Positions 1-13,800 of a stretch of 64,000 nt of DNA are shown here, in pieces. The notes beneath the pieces are model-generated. The model was not told where the DNA came from and ran no database searches. It saw nothing but the letters and a program-made list of their open reading frames with translations. The position numbers and the translations under genes were made by a program. The DNA is from Agapetus fuscipes. Taxonomy: Eukaryota > Arthropoda > Insecta > Trichoptera > Glossosomatidae. The stretch is taken from the NCBI GenBank assembly GCA_951799405.1, contig OX637337.1:13700347-13764346 (forward strand), in the 5' to 3' direction. How positions within the stretch are numbered: the stretch's first letter is position 1; every line of letters starts with the position of its first letter.

Positions 1-49
1 AGATAGAGAGGGATAAATAGATTTTTAGTTAGGTATATCTATATTTTGA

Positions 50-330
50 AAATCCACATTTGTAAAAATATAAAACCTTGCAACTCCTGCCGCCTTTCCC
101 TGAAACACGGCGCGAAATTAGATAAATTCTGACCAAAGTTTCAAAGATGTGTAACATTGGGGATTCAGATTATATTCATTCTCACAATCAGACGTTCGCG
201 CTTGCACATGCCGCATTTGAACCTTCAACATAAAATCTCAAATGAACATACACCCAGCAACTCTTGCCGACCTTCCCTAAAACAGAGGTGACATTGGCTT
301 TCTACAGCATGGGCGGTCAGCCACATTTTT
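50..330 (-). repeat. Family A repeat, two partial copies
   Basis: Two incomplete minus-strand copies of the high-copy ~250-bp repeat (family A) lie here. They are recognised by the block reading 'ctcttgccgaccttccc' followed by 'gtgacattgg' and 'gtcagcc', which recurs throughout the window. The segment is probably TAF6 intron, because TAF6 exon 1 lies at 958-1194 on the minus strand. No coding sequence is seen from 1 to 957. Confidence 0.75.
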
Positions 331-554
331 CACAATCATTTTTAAAATCAATAAAAAAAACAACAAATCAAGAAAAAGTGAAAGTTTTTGCAGCATGGGG
401 ATCAGCCAAGAACAATTATAACATTATGAAAGTTCACCAAGGGCAAGGTGGGCAATGGCTTTTATGCTTTTATTACAATTCTGCGTTTATCAGGAGCTTG
501 CTCTGCCATGTTTTGACAGTTGTTTGTTTTGACAGCTGAAAGCGCGCTTGAAAC

Positions 555-648
555 CGTTCGGGGAGGTGTGCTGTGAGTGAGAGAATGAGCTCCCCGAACG
601 ATGATTTTACTGTTAAGCGCTCACAGTGCTCAAGCTAGCTCCCCGAAC
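555..648. repeat. Short GC-rich inverted repeat with a third copy
   Basis: CGTTCGGGGAG at 555-565 is perfectly complementary to CTCCCCGAACG at 590-600, giving an 11-bp stem with a 24-nt loop. A further CTCCCCGAAC lies at 639-648. The three motifs fall in the probable first intron of TAF6. They could be remnants of transposon ends or a structured site. Function unknown. Confidence 0.6.
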
Positions 649-957
649 ACGGCCTATGTTATAACTCAATGGTTAATAATCTGGTACAGGTTTGGGTTTG
701 TAATGTAGGAAAGCTTTGGGGATACAAAAAAGTTGGTTAAATATCATAAAATGTGATATTTTACAAAGGTTTGAATGCCAGAGTGACACAACACCTTCCT
801 ATTTCCCTTTCGATCCTAAATAGGAAGCAATTTAGGATCGTGAGTGGCTGGCTTCTGTAAGGGTACAACAGCACTGTCGTCAAATACTGAAAACTTAAAA
901 AGACGTCATTTGAATACTTTCGCTAGTCGTACAAGGGTAGGAATGAACAAAACTCAC

Positions 958-1194
958 CTCGATATTCTTTATTTTGAGGGCATGATCGATGTCATCAGAC
1001 GAGAGCTTCTGCCTCTTGGAGTGATGCATAAACTTGTGAGAGTCCTGGATTATATTCTTTAACCTATAAGATACATCGTCGGCCAATTCTTTGGCGGCTT
1101 CGTCAGATAAGAAACCAAGTCCTATGCTTTCGGCGATCACTTTCATAGACTCCAATGAGAGTGAAGTGCCGTACATGAGATCAGATTCAGTCAT
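958..1194 (-). CDS. Taf6: TAF6 (TFIID subunit), first coding exon only
   Basis: The exon encodes 79 residues from the ATG at 1194 to a GAG|GTGAGT donor at 958/957. The peptide starts MTESDLMYGTSLSLESMKVI and carries the TAF6 histone-fold domain: an SMKVIAESIG helix, then LSDEAAKELADDVSYRL, then the KLSSDDIDHALKIKNIE segment. TAF6 pairs with TAF9 through this fold within the TFIID general transcription factor, and in some species within SAGA-type complexes. The frame stays open upstream for 40 residues, but that stretch has no family match, so the ATG at 1194 is chosen. The remaining exons must lie to the left of the window. It is divergent from the isoleucyl-tRNA synthetase gene, with 705 bp between the start codons. 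Confidence 0.93.
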
Positions 1195-1899
1195 TTTTAT
1201 CACTAATTCGTTAAAACAAACAAAACCGAAGGGACCGCTTTCCGACGGCAGCGGTGTCAACAATAGACCAATAGACGGCCTTTTGTAAAAATTGACAGCT
1301 GTCATATTATTCACACATCAATCATCCACGGCATAATCCACGGTGCCCTATCAACATTCAAAACTCATATCATATCAAATACCTACATGCTAACAAACAG
1401 ACACGTGTAAATTCGCGTTTACAAAATGCTGAATGTGTACCTCAAATAAACGTAAACCCTGAATAATTTGCCGGCCTTCCCTGAAACAGGGGTGACATTG
1501 GCAAAGTGAACCATTATTTCCAATTTGGGTGGTTAGCCTCATACCAACCTTTAAGTCAAGGAATTTGCTGTTTCTTAAATCAAAGAAAGTACGGTGTGTA
1601 AATAGTAAATACAAATATGCATTTCGGCTGAAATGGTTTTCTTTCATTAATTAAACGCGAAATACTAGTTTACAAATTAACTGAAACTTGTAAACTTTTT
1701 TTTTTTCAATACTTTCATTGCATATTTCCTTTTTATTTTTATTTTATTTTCCATACATTTAGATTATTTCTCCAATTTCATCCCCACACGCCACAAGACA
1801 AGTTGTCAAAGAGGAAAAAGAAAAGAGCACATTCTGCAGTGATTCTGCACTGGGTATAAAATTTGTCTTCTCTTACGGGTTTCCTCATTGTATTTCGTC
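1195..1899. promoter_or_regulatory. Shared TAF6 / IleRS upstream region
   Basis: The 705 bp between two oppositely oriented start codons must hold both 5' UTRs and both promoters. A family A copy (1355-1562, minus) occupies about 200 bp, leaving short unique flanks next to each gene. No clear TATA box is seen. The pair is inferred to use a bidirectional housekeeping promoter. Confidence 0.55.
1355..1562 (-). repeat. Family A repeat copy
   Basis: A minus-strand copy ends with the usual 'accaacctttaagtcaagg' edge near 1562. It lies between the TAF6 and IleRS start codons, so it may contribute promoter or 5' UTR sequence. Confidence 0.75.
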
Positions 1900-4800
1900 A
1901 TGACGATAGAAGTGGACCGGGTGCCGGAAAACATAGATTTCCCCAAGGAGGAGGAGCGCATCCTGGAATACTGGAAGAAAATCGACGCATTCCAGACGAG
2001 TCTCAAGCAGTCGAAAGGAAAACCAAGGTTAGGAATTCACATATTTAACACGATTCAGGGTGAAATACAATGTAACTATGAATAATTTTAGATAAAACAT
2101 AAATGTAACATTGTATTTCAACAGATTAAATTAATACCGGTCTAGATTTGATAGCATTTCAGTTGACAATAATAAATTCATATTCCTGCAATAAAATCAC
2201 ATCGTTTAAGTGCAATTGGTTACCTTTGGATGCATGTTGTGCATATTGCATCAGCCTATGAAGATTATGAGATACAATTCAATATTTTTACCGACTCTGA
2301 TGTATGGAAATTAGACATGGACGGTGAATGAAAGCGAACTAATTACTTAAAGTATGTAAGGCGGAAATGGCTTATTTAAGTGAAATGACTTGTAATTTGC
2401 CATGTATGTTCCTTGACTTATAGGTTGTTATGCGGCTGACCACCCATACTGTAAAAAAAATTGGTTCACTTTGCCAATGTCACCCCTGTTTCAGGGAAGG
2501 ACGGCAAGAGTTGCAAGGCTTATGTTCATTTGAGATTGGGTTTTTATATTGTAGGTCCACATGCGGCATGTGTTAGCGCGAAATTATACATGTCTGCTTG
2601 TGGGAATGCATTTAATATAAAGCTTAAATGATATATATCTTTGCAGCTTAGATTAGATTAGACTTGTAAGACTCTAATTGATGGCAAGTTCCGAAATTAT
2701 TAGGTTGTGAATGAGTGCAGTATAATGAGAGAATATGAGAGTGAAAGTACAAAAGAGTATAACGAAACGGTTCGGGCATTTAGAAAGAATGGACAATAAA
2801 CGACTGACGAAAATAGTGTACAAAAGAAATCAAAGCGAAAGAATGGATTGATCAAATAATTGGTAGTGCAAATGACTGTCCTACTCGCTGACACTCAGGC
2901 GGATCTGCAAGCATTGTTGTCCAGAATAAATGTCCCTAGCAAAGAAGCTGGCATTAACATTAACTTCAAGAAAACCAAGGTCATGGCCATCAGCAGAAAC
3001 ACAAACGCCTCCGTACACGTAGAACTAGATGGCGAAAGTATAGAAAGATGCACTAGTTACAGGTACCTGGGATATGTAGTCAACGAAAAGTGGGACATGT
3101 GTCAAGAAGTCAGAAGCAGACTAGAGCAAGCCCGAAATGTCTTCGCTAAAATGAGCAAAGTACTGTTGTGCCGAAATTTGAGCCTTGATCTCCGGAAGCG
3201 CATAGTGAGGTGCTATGTTTTCCCAATCGCTCTGTATGGTATGGAGGGCACGCAGGCACTGGAGAGACGAATTGAAGCGTTCGAGATGTGTCCATACCGA
3301 AAAATGCTTCGGATCTCTTGGCGTGATCGAGTCACCAATGATGAAGTCCTCCAACGAATGCGCACTACAAAAGAGCTCCTGCCTACCATTAAGCAGAGAA
3401 AGCTTATGTACTTCGGTCACATAATGAGAAATGAGAAGTACCGTCTCCTTCATCTTATCATACAGGGTAAGATTGAGGGGAGAAGCTCTCAGGGACGCCG
3501 AAGGACATTGTGGCTGAAAAACCTGTGACAGTGGTTCGGCAGAAGCACCAAGTCCCTGTTTCGAGCCGCAGTATCTAAAGTCAAAATAGCCATGATGATC
3601 GCCTATCTTCGATAGAAGTGGCACAAAAAGAAGAAGAATGACTGGCACCAGCAGAGTGAGAAAAGAGAAGAGCATGCATTTGTAGATACTTTTGTGTTTT
3701 TAGAGACTCTATGTGGGTAGAATGTACTGCAGGAGACGGTTGTCTAGAGTCAGTCTGAGGTAGGAAGACCTTGAAGGCAGTGAGATTTGTATGTTGATAG
3801 ATTGGCAATCTATTTATAGTCGGTTTTGGCACATAGATAAATAAAATAAGGCTGGACTTCATTATCATTAAGGATCGACCCAAAAGTTTGAAAAATTGAC
3901 ATTTTGAATGGGTTGTGTATTACCTTTGTGAGAATTCATTATTAAAATTACTTATCACTGTAAAGCAAAACAATTATTTAATTATAGAGTACTTACTTAC
4001 TTACTTTCCGTGTCCGGAACACCATCATATGTGCAGCCCCCAATACTCGGCCACATGAACTCCATTCTCGCTCGCCATCACTACGTCCTCAAGCGTGCAC
4101 GTCGCTCCAATCAGGGGACAAGAGAAAAGATGTTCATTGTTTTGCACGGAGCCACACTCGCAGGTTTCTTCATCTCTGTAACCCCATTTTTTGAGGTTAC
4201 TGTAGCAACGGGAGACACCTGTTCTGAGTCTATTGAGTGCCCTCCATGTTGTGTATGGTAGCTTGTGACCCACTGATATTTCCTCCGCCTGGGGGAGCAA
4301 CGTGGACTCGGTATTATCTCTCCATAGAGACAGCCGTCGGGCACCAGGGAGGCCAACCACCGGGGACGTCGTCTCCAGGAAACTTCTTCTCGACTTGAGT
4401 CTGCATTGAGGTCGCACCTGAGATCCGTACATAGGATGTCGAGGGTCGGTGTGTTGTTTATTACGCTCAATCTCTGCCGCTACACTTCTTCTGATTTTAG
4501 GAGGAGCAATTCCCACTATTGGATAGATTTCTTTTATGGGGGTCGGTTTTAGGCAGCCAGATATTATTCTGACTGTCTCATTAATTGCTACATCCACTCT
4601 CTTTGTGTGTGTTGAGTTGTACCACATCGGTGCAGCGTATTCGGCTGCAGATAAGCACAGCGCCAGGGACGAGGTTCTCAGGACGTGGGGTTGAGCTCCC
4701 CATTTAGTGTTAGTTAATTTCCTGATAATATTATTTCGGGAGCATACTTTTCCTTCAACCTCTTCACAGTGTCTCCGAAAGGTTAGAGAACGGTCTAAAC

Positions 4801-7800
4801 GAACACCCAAATACATTGGTGACTCACTGTGTTCCAACTCTTGCCCTTGCCACCATACTCTCAGTTTTCTTCCTGCTTCCTTATTTCTAAGATGGAAAGC
4901 GCAGACTTGAGTTTTAGCAGGATTTGGTCTCAGGTGGTTTAATTTATAGTAACTTGACAAGTCTTGAAGAGAAGCTGATAGTTTTCCTTCCACCTCGTCA
5001 AATGTTTTTGCTTGTGCCGCTACAGCAGTGTCATCTGCATAGATGAATTGTCGTGTTTGGGGGTTCATTGGCTGATCGTTTGGATATATGTTATATAAAA
5101 AGGGTGCAAGCACGCTGCCTTGTGGTAGGCCATTCCTTTGATTTCTCCAGCGGCTATTCTTAGATTGGAGGGTTACGAAAAATCTTCGATTCTGTAGAAA
5201 GCATTCCAAGAGTTTGGTCAATCGGAAATCTTTGGTGATGTTATATAGTTTCCACAGGAGTCTTCGATGGTTTACGGTATCGTATGCAGCAGTCAGATCG
5301 ATAAAAGCAACTCTGGTAACCATGCCATTTTCAAAGCCATCCTCAATATGTTGGGTGAGGTTTAGAACCTGGCTGCAGCACGATTTTCCAGGCATAAAAC
5401 CAGCTTGCTCCCTTATTATTTTGTTCTCAATCTTACCAAAGACGCGAGTGAGGATCATTTTCTCCAATGCTTTGAACAGATGACATAGTAGTGAGATGGG
5501 ACGGAAATTCTTTAGATGTGTTGGTTCTTTGCCAGGCTTGAGAAGGGCAGCAACTTTTGATTTCCCCCACAGCCTTGGAATGTGTAATGCTGTTACACAT
5601 TTATTCATCATTTTTATCATCCATTCCAGGGTAGCTGGTCCAAAGTGCTTAATTTGTTCAGTTAGATAAAAAAAATCAATAGAGTACTCAATGACACAGT
5701 TTTTAAATACTAAGTATATTTGCCTTGTTTTCAAGTTTTATTTACCTGATGATGGCCGCTTTCCGCAAAGGGTTTCGCATGTGGCTAGTGGAACCTATTT
5801 ATTTTTAGAGGTAAGGGGCCGGCCTTACGCCAACCACTTCAGTTGAAGTGGGGGTTTCCCAGCTCCCAAGGGGGCTGTTACTCACTCATTTCTTGTAAGG
5901 CTGAGTAAACCTTGCCGGTAATTTATTTTGAGGTTTGAAAAAAACATCGAAACGGGAAATCATTTCTGACACCCTCGGTGGGATTCGAACCCGAGTTCTC
6001 GGCATGGAATGCACGCACTCCACCAACTGATCTATCGACCGGTTGGAAAATTATAATCTGGAATATAATATGTAAGTGGAAATAAAACAGTGCTTAAATA
6101 AATAATATATTTTTTTATTTTTTTTATTAATATTCCTCTTCAAAAATACAGATAATTATACACTGTGCCTATGCGTGCATTTAATTATGCCTGTGCGTGG
6201 GTATACAAGTATGATAAAAGTAAAAGTTAAAGTTAAAAACTTTAATTACGATCTATACAGAAAAAGGAAAACAAAAACTTTTATAGAAAAGAGATAAAGT
6301 TTAGTTCATTTAAAGTTAAATTTATAGTAAATTTAGTTCTTTATAGTCATTTGTAAGTTTGATAATTTTGATTAATTCATGCACTAAATCCTAATAATAT
6401 ATTTGTAACGATTGGCCAGGTACACCTTCTACGATGGCCCCCCGTTTGCAACAGGTCTCCCTCACTACGGGCACATTCTGGCGGGAACCATCAAGGATGT
6501 TGTCACGAGATATGCGCATCAACAGGTAACAACAAACAACAGGGAGTTCTTCAACAGGCAAAACTTATCATTGAAAATTTGGCAAATATTAATTGCTAAG
6601 ACTACATTTGAAAAATGCTATTTAAGCAATGTTAGCGCCATCGATCTACATCAAAAATAGATGGAGCATCTGAACCAATTTGTGTATCAAAAAAGTGTGC
6701 ACCCTAGGGTGCACTTTTCACACATACGAGGTCTTGTTATAACAGATTCCAGGTAACCATCATATGTGCACTTTTCACACATACGAGGTCTTGTTATAAC
6801 AGATTCCAGGTAACCATCATATTTATGAGACTTTTTAGGTTGGTATGCGGGTGACCACCCATCCTGTAAAAATGGTTCACTTTGCCAATGTCACCCCTGT
6901 TTCAGGGAAGGACGGAAAGAATTGTAGGGCTTATGTTCATTTGAGATTGGGTTTTTATATCGTAGGTCCACATGCGGCATGTGTTAGCGCGAAATTATAC
7001 ATGTCTGCTTGTGGGAATGCATTTAATATAAATCTTAAATGATATATATCTTTGCAGCTTAGATTAGATTAGATTTGACGTATGGCGTTAATATCTTCTG
7101 TCTCATTTTTTCATTGTTGATCTATTATGTTACTAAGGGGAAAAAACAAATGTAAGCCATGTTGTCTATATTGATCTATGGTTAGCCCTCGCAAGTCATT
7201 TAGGGAGCTCACTTACAGAAAATATTATAAACGGTGACGTGACATATGATATCTAAGTCATTTGCTTTTTATATCAAGTTAGGTAGGCACAAGCGTTCCT
7301 TACTTCATATCAATGGTTCATACCTAATGTATCACTGACAGTTCGCTCCCCCAGTTCTTGTTTATCGTATACGCCAATCTTGTCAAATATGACTTTTTCA
7401 TGCAGTTGTCTAATGAATCAAATTCTACACAATCTGAGCTAAGAAAAACCGTAAAACTCGATAATGTGAGAGTTGTTTTAAATATTTTTTCAATAAATTT
7501 ATTGTTTTCATAAGACACATTGGTCCAGTACACATGCAAACATTGCTCATGTAAAATTTTCTCAATGGCGTATACGACAAACAAGAACTAAGGCAGCGAG
7601 TTGATTGCAGTTGACAACTAACCTCAACACAAATAATAGCCACAATTTTGGATGGATTTGAGTCCTTGTATGATGACAAAGTATTTTTATGTTATTTATT
7701 CCTTGACTTGGGTTCTTGGGTCCTTGGGTTGGTATGAGGCTGACCACCCATACTGTAAAAAATGGTTCACTTTGCCAATGTCACCCCTATTTCAGGGAAG

Positions 7801-10800
7801 GTCGGCAAAAGTTGTGGGGCTTATGTTCATTGGAGGTTTGGATTTTATTTGTAAGTACACAATCAGCATTTGTAAGCGCGAACTACACGTGTTGGTTTAT
7901 GGGCATACATCTGAGAGCTTTAAATGAATATATCGTTGCAACTTAGATTATAGATGTTGACTTATAGGTTTTATAACTGGATGTAATTAATTGCTTGTAT
8001 TCCTTGACTTATAGGTTGACCGGTCTCCCATTATTTTAAGATTTCAGTTTCTCTGAGGATGGCCAAGAGGCCGAAACCGGTCACAACTCGTTATTTTTGA
8101 AATAAAAATAAATAAAGGAGAACTAAACAAAGTTTGTTATCATTTTTTAATAATTAAAATGGAGTTCTACAATGTTTCCGCTAAAACTTTTCAAAAAAAC
8201 TTATAGGTTGGTATGAGGCTGACCACCCATACTGTAAAAAGATGGTTCACTTTGTCAATGTCACCCCTGTTTCAAGGAAGGTCGGCAGGAGTTGCGGGGT
8301 GTATGTTCATTTGAGATTCAAGTTTTTATATTGTAGGTTCACATGTGGGATGTGCAAGCGCGAACTTCTACGTGTCTGATTGTGAGAATGCATATAATGT
8401 CAATCCCCAATGTTACATATCTTTGCAACTTAGATTGGATTAGATTAGATTAGTAAGATGCTTACTTGTTTCTAGATCATACACAGTTTCCACGTGGAGC
8501 ATCACTTTTAAGTATTTTTATAACTACAGATGATATATTATACTAAATGTTTATTTGTAATCACGCAGGGTTTCCACGTGGATATGCTCAAATCCTTCTC
8601 GTACCCGTCCTGTATGTATGTGTCATAAGGACCCACAGCACACATACGCTCATACAAAGCTATATATTTTCTCAAGTGGCAAAAGGCCTTCCCGGGGAGC
8701 ATCGCTTTAAGTGTTTTTATAACTACAGATGCCATATTATAGTAAATGTTTATTTCTAATCACGCAGGGTTTCCACGTGGAGCGCCGCTTTGGCTGGGAC
8801 TGCCACGGGCTACCCGTGGAGTTTGAGATAGACAAGCAGCTGGGCATCAAGGGGCCTGAGGACGTAATGAGGATGGGCATCGACAAGTATAATGCAGAGT
8901 GCCGAAAGATAGTCATGCGCTACTCCGACAACTGGGAGGACATTATCACGCGCATGGGGCGGTGGATAGGTGAATACCTACTAAACATTTTATCAATTTG
9001 TGTCTTTTTTTTTTAAGGAATCCTGTGTGGGAGGCTCCCCAATTCTTGAAAGTCTTGGGGGTCTATGTCACCCTGGAAGGGTGCCGCAGAGGTGTTGCTT
9101 GAGTTCTTGCTTCTGTCGTGAGGCGCTGCAAGGAAGTGGTGATTGATGTTGGTTTTGCATAAAACAGGATTAAATTGGGAAGGGAACATAGATACTGGTA
9201 GATCATTCCATAAACGGGCAGTTTGGCAAAGGAATGAGTCATGTTCAAAAGTTCTCATAGTTTTGAGATTGACTGCAAAGGGATGAATGAGAGTCGTACT
9301 ACGAGTTTCCCTTTCTAAAATGCGAGGGGGAAGGATTAATGAATGAAGCTCATTAGAACAATCTCCATGGTAATATCGATAAAAAAAAATGAACATTCCA
9401 ACTTTTCTTCTGTGCCGGAGCGGCTGCAAATCAAATGTCAGAGAAGGATCATTGATCAACTTCACTGCCCTCCTTTGCACAGAATCCAGTTGGTCACTCA
9501 ACTTCTTGGACATACCAGACCAGATATGGCTGCCATACTCGATAATGGGGCGGTTTTGGGATTTGTACAGAGTCAATAACTGGACTGAAGTAAAAAACCT
9601 ACGGGTTCTGTATAGTATGCCGAGTCGCCGGAAGGCGGAAGTTATGCGAGACTCAATAGCATCATAGTATTTTAACTCTGATGACAGAGAAACATCGAGA
9701 AGATTCAAGTGTTCATGGTTAGGAAAAGAGACGTTGTCGAAGATTGGGAGATAGTTGTTTGGAATCCTCTCTAAGGATATCAGACATGCTTGAGTCTTTT
9801 TGATGTTGAATTCAACAAGGTTGTCAGTGCCCCAACAGCTGACAGCCCTGAGATCTATATTGATCTTTGAAGCTAATGATTCACGAGCAGTAGATATCGC
9901 CAAACTATTTGGGGGCTTTGCAAAAGAGAAACCGTCATGTATTGTACTGTCATCAGCCTAGCAGTGGATAGGTGCACAGGATAGTAAATCATTGATGTGC
10001 ATAAGAAAAAGTGTCGGAGACAAGACAGATCCTTAGGGGACACCGAAATTGATTGGTAACAGGGCTGATTTACTACCATCGATGACTGTTTGGATAGACC
10101 TGTCTTAGAAAGCTGGATATCCGTTCTATGAAGAGAAAGGGAAGTCCAAATGATGACAATTTGTTAAGAAGGCTGGAATGCCAAACTCTATCGAAGGCTT
10201 TGGAAATATCAAGAGCAACAGCTTGTGTTTCACCCATAAGATCGAGGCGTCGGCCCCAGACGTGTGTGACATAAGTGAGAAGGTCACCACTGGAGCGGTT
10301 ACGGCGAAAACCGTACTGGTGGTCGCTAAGTAGTTTATGGGTTTCCAGATATTCCATAAGCTTATCGTTTATGATCCTTTCCATGACTTTGGAAAGTAAG
10401 GAAGTGATTGCGATTAGGCGATAGTTGGCAGGGTCAGAGCGAATTCTCTTCTTGGGGATGAGATGAACGGTTGCAACCTTCCAGTTAGAAGGCACGGAAC
10501 CGCATCCAAGGGACAGTGTGCAGAGTTTATAAAGGGGTGGAGCTAGTCTTATACCTATCTCCCACAAAAGCACTTCAAGTGTTTTAAGTTCTGAGTAGCT
10601 GTCATAGGTCATGTTCCTTTTGTTCATGCAGTAGTCTTGAAAGTCTATGATATAAAGTCGTCTTTTGTCTCAGCTTTAATAATGATGATAAATAAATTGT
10701 ACAGCGCCTTTTTGGGCCATCTATCCTCACAAAGGCACTGATTGTGGAATTAGAAATAAATTTGTTGTCAGCTCCCTTCTGATGGCCTCCTTTTCTATTT

Positions 10801-13800
10801 TGTGCAGCTTTTTTACAGGAATTTCTAAACAGGCTAAATGAAAAGCTTACTCTCCAAAGACCATTTTTGGGCTTCTCTTTGGGAACTCTAGGGTGTTAGT
10901 GTTGTTAGCTATAGACCTGATTGTCCGTCCTCTTGAGGTGAACTTGGCTGGTGGAATGAGCTCTTATATATTCAGCAGCTACTCCATGTACAGCTTTGTG
11001 CACTCGTACCATCACACACAACTAAACCTAAATGCTTAATACTTTTAAATCAAAAGGCAAAGATACACATCCTGCCTGCTTCCAAACATTCTTTCAAAAT
11101 TATCAAGGCTTGATGTCTGTCAGCAGTTCACCTTCTCTTTACGGGGTTTCACAGTTCTCTAATCCCCCAATAGTTTTCAGCAAAATTTCCAAACTCAACA
11201 TAGACAAAAATGTTATTATAAACCTTTACCACTTAAAAAGCAATGCTAGTAATTAAAAAAATCCCCCCATCTATCATGAAAATTTTAAGAATAAAGTAAT
11301 TACTGCATTTGCAACACTTAACTTGCATTCTTGCCATATTAAAATTAAATTAGGCTGATTTATTTGGTGAGCGCTGTTTTTGTGTATATCACACCTCAAG
11401 AGCCCTCTACAAGCTTGGTCGTCGCTGTAGAAAGCGCCAATTCTCAAGCAAGACCCAATTGCTGTAAGGCTGGATGGACCTTTAGTGACCGGCCTTTGGT
11501 AAAGGTTTATGAATTTTTCAACCCAGCAAAGAGCATATTTGAAAATATAAATGGTACATTTTTTGTGCTCCGCCAGGATTCGAACCCACAACCTTCCATT
11601 TACAAGTCCGAAGTGTTACCACTGGACTAGGACATAAATTGAAATAATGTAAGTACACATTCAGCATTTGTAAGCGCGAACTACACTTGTTGGTTTGTGG
11701 GCATACATCTGAGAGCTTTAAATGAATATATCCTTGCAACTTAGATAATAGATAATAATAGATGTAAACTAATTCCAGATTTCAACAATGACTACAAGAC
11801 GTTATATCCATGGTTCATGGAGTCCATCTGGTGGGTGTTCAGAGAGATATTCAACAAGGGGCTCGTGTACCAGGGGGTCAAGGTCATGCCCTACTCCACA
11901 GCCTGTAACACCCCGCTCTCCAACTTTGAATCCGGACAAAACTACAAAGATGTCGTGGACCCGGCGGTGGTCGTCTCATTTCCCTTGGAAGACGGAAGCT
12001 CCCTGCTAGCTTGGACCACCACCCCATGGACTCTACCTAGCAACATGGCTCTCTGTGTAAACCCAAAGCTCAACTACGTGAAGATAATAGAAAACTCCAC
12101 AAACAATGCTTACATTCTGCAGGAAAACAGAGCAGAGGTCATCTTCAAGAGCGCAGACAACTATAAAGTAGTCAAAACATTCCTAGGCGCAGAACTCAAA
12201 GGCTTAAAGTACAAGCCACTCTTTGATTATTTCACAGATCAAGAAGCTAAAGGAGCTTTCCGGGTGTTGGTGGATGGTTATGTTACAGATGATTCTGGAA
12301 CGGGTGTTGTACATCAGGCGCCGTATTTTGGTGAAGATGATTTCAGGGTTTGTCTTGCTGCGAAAATTATAACAAGAGACCAAGAGGCCATCTGTCCTGT
12401 CGATGCAAGTGGGAAGTTTACTGCTCCGGTGAAAGACTTCTTGGGACAGCATGTTAAAGACGCAGATAAGAACATCATTGCTCATTTAAAAGCCAGTGGA
12501 AGACTTATCCATAGTGGACAGATAAAGCATAGCTATCCATTCTGCTGGCGATCTGAAACTCCACTCATTTACAAAGCTGTTCCCTCTTGGTTTGTCCGTG
12601 TAGAGCAAATGTCCAAAAACTTGCTGGAAAGCAGTGCATCCACTTATTGGGTTCCTGAGTTTGTTAAAGAAAAACGGTTTGGGAATTGGCTGCGTGATGC
12701 AAGAGACTGGGCTATAAGCCGTAATCGCTATTGGGGAACACCCATACCTCTGTGGGTGTCACCAGATGGGGTGGAAATTGTCTGTGTCGGAAGCATTGAA
12801 GAGCTGAGTAAATTAACTGGACAGAAAGTTACAGATATCCACCGGGAAAGCATAGATCACCTGACGATTCCATCTAGTAGACCAGGTTTTCCGCCTTTGA
12901 AGAGGATATCTGAGGTGTTTGATTGCTGGTTTGAGTCGGGCTCTATGCCGTACGCACAGCAGCATTATCCATTTGAAAACATGAAGGACTTTGATGATCG
13001 TTTCCCTGCTGACTTCATTGCTGAAGGTATTGACCAAACCAGAGGATGGTTCTACACTCTTATAGTCATATCTACGGCGCTCTTCAACAAGCCTCCCTTC
13101 AAAAATCTGATTGCTAATGGCCTTGTGCTTGCAGCTGATGGACAGAAAATGTCTAAAAGCAAAAAAAACTACCCAGATCCTTTAGAAGTTGTTCACAAAT
13201 ATGGTGCAGATGCCCTCAGGTTGTATCTCATAAACTCTCCAGTTGTCCGGGCTGAGAATCTTCGATTCAAAGAGGAAGGTGTCAGAGATGTGATCAAAGA
13301 TGTCTTCCTTCCTTGGTACAATGCCTTCAGATTTCTCATGCAGAATGTGGAGCGTGTTGTGCAAGAGGACAAAGTGGATTATGTCTATGATCCTAAACTT
13401 GTGACAACCACAAACAAATCTGATAATATTATGGACAAGTGGATCCTGTCTTTCACTCAGTCATTGATAACCTTCGTCAAGAAAGAAATGGCGGCTTACA
13501 GATTGTACACTGTTGTTCCCCGCTTGACCAAGTTCATCTCTCACTTGACCAACTGGTACGTGAGGATGAATCGTAAACGTCTGAAGGGAGAGATCTCTGC
13601 CATGGACTGCCACATTGCCTTGGATACTCTAACCAGTGTGCTGATGGATATGATCCGTCTCATGGCTCCATTCACTCCTTTTCTCACCGAGCTAATGTAC
13701 CAAACTCTCAGCAAAATTACAGTTGGAAAAGGTGTCCAAAGTATACATTTTGTCATGTTCCCAAATCCCTGTCCTGAGTTGATAGATGTAAACATAGAGA

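Noticed and set aside
5743..5790. CTGATGATGG motif as another hammerhead core
   Set aside because: It lacks the GAAA segment on the same strand and belongs to the 3' end of an inverted SINE.
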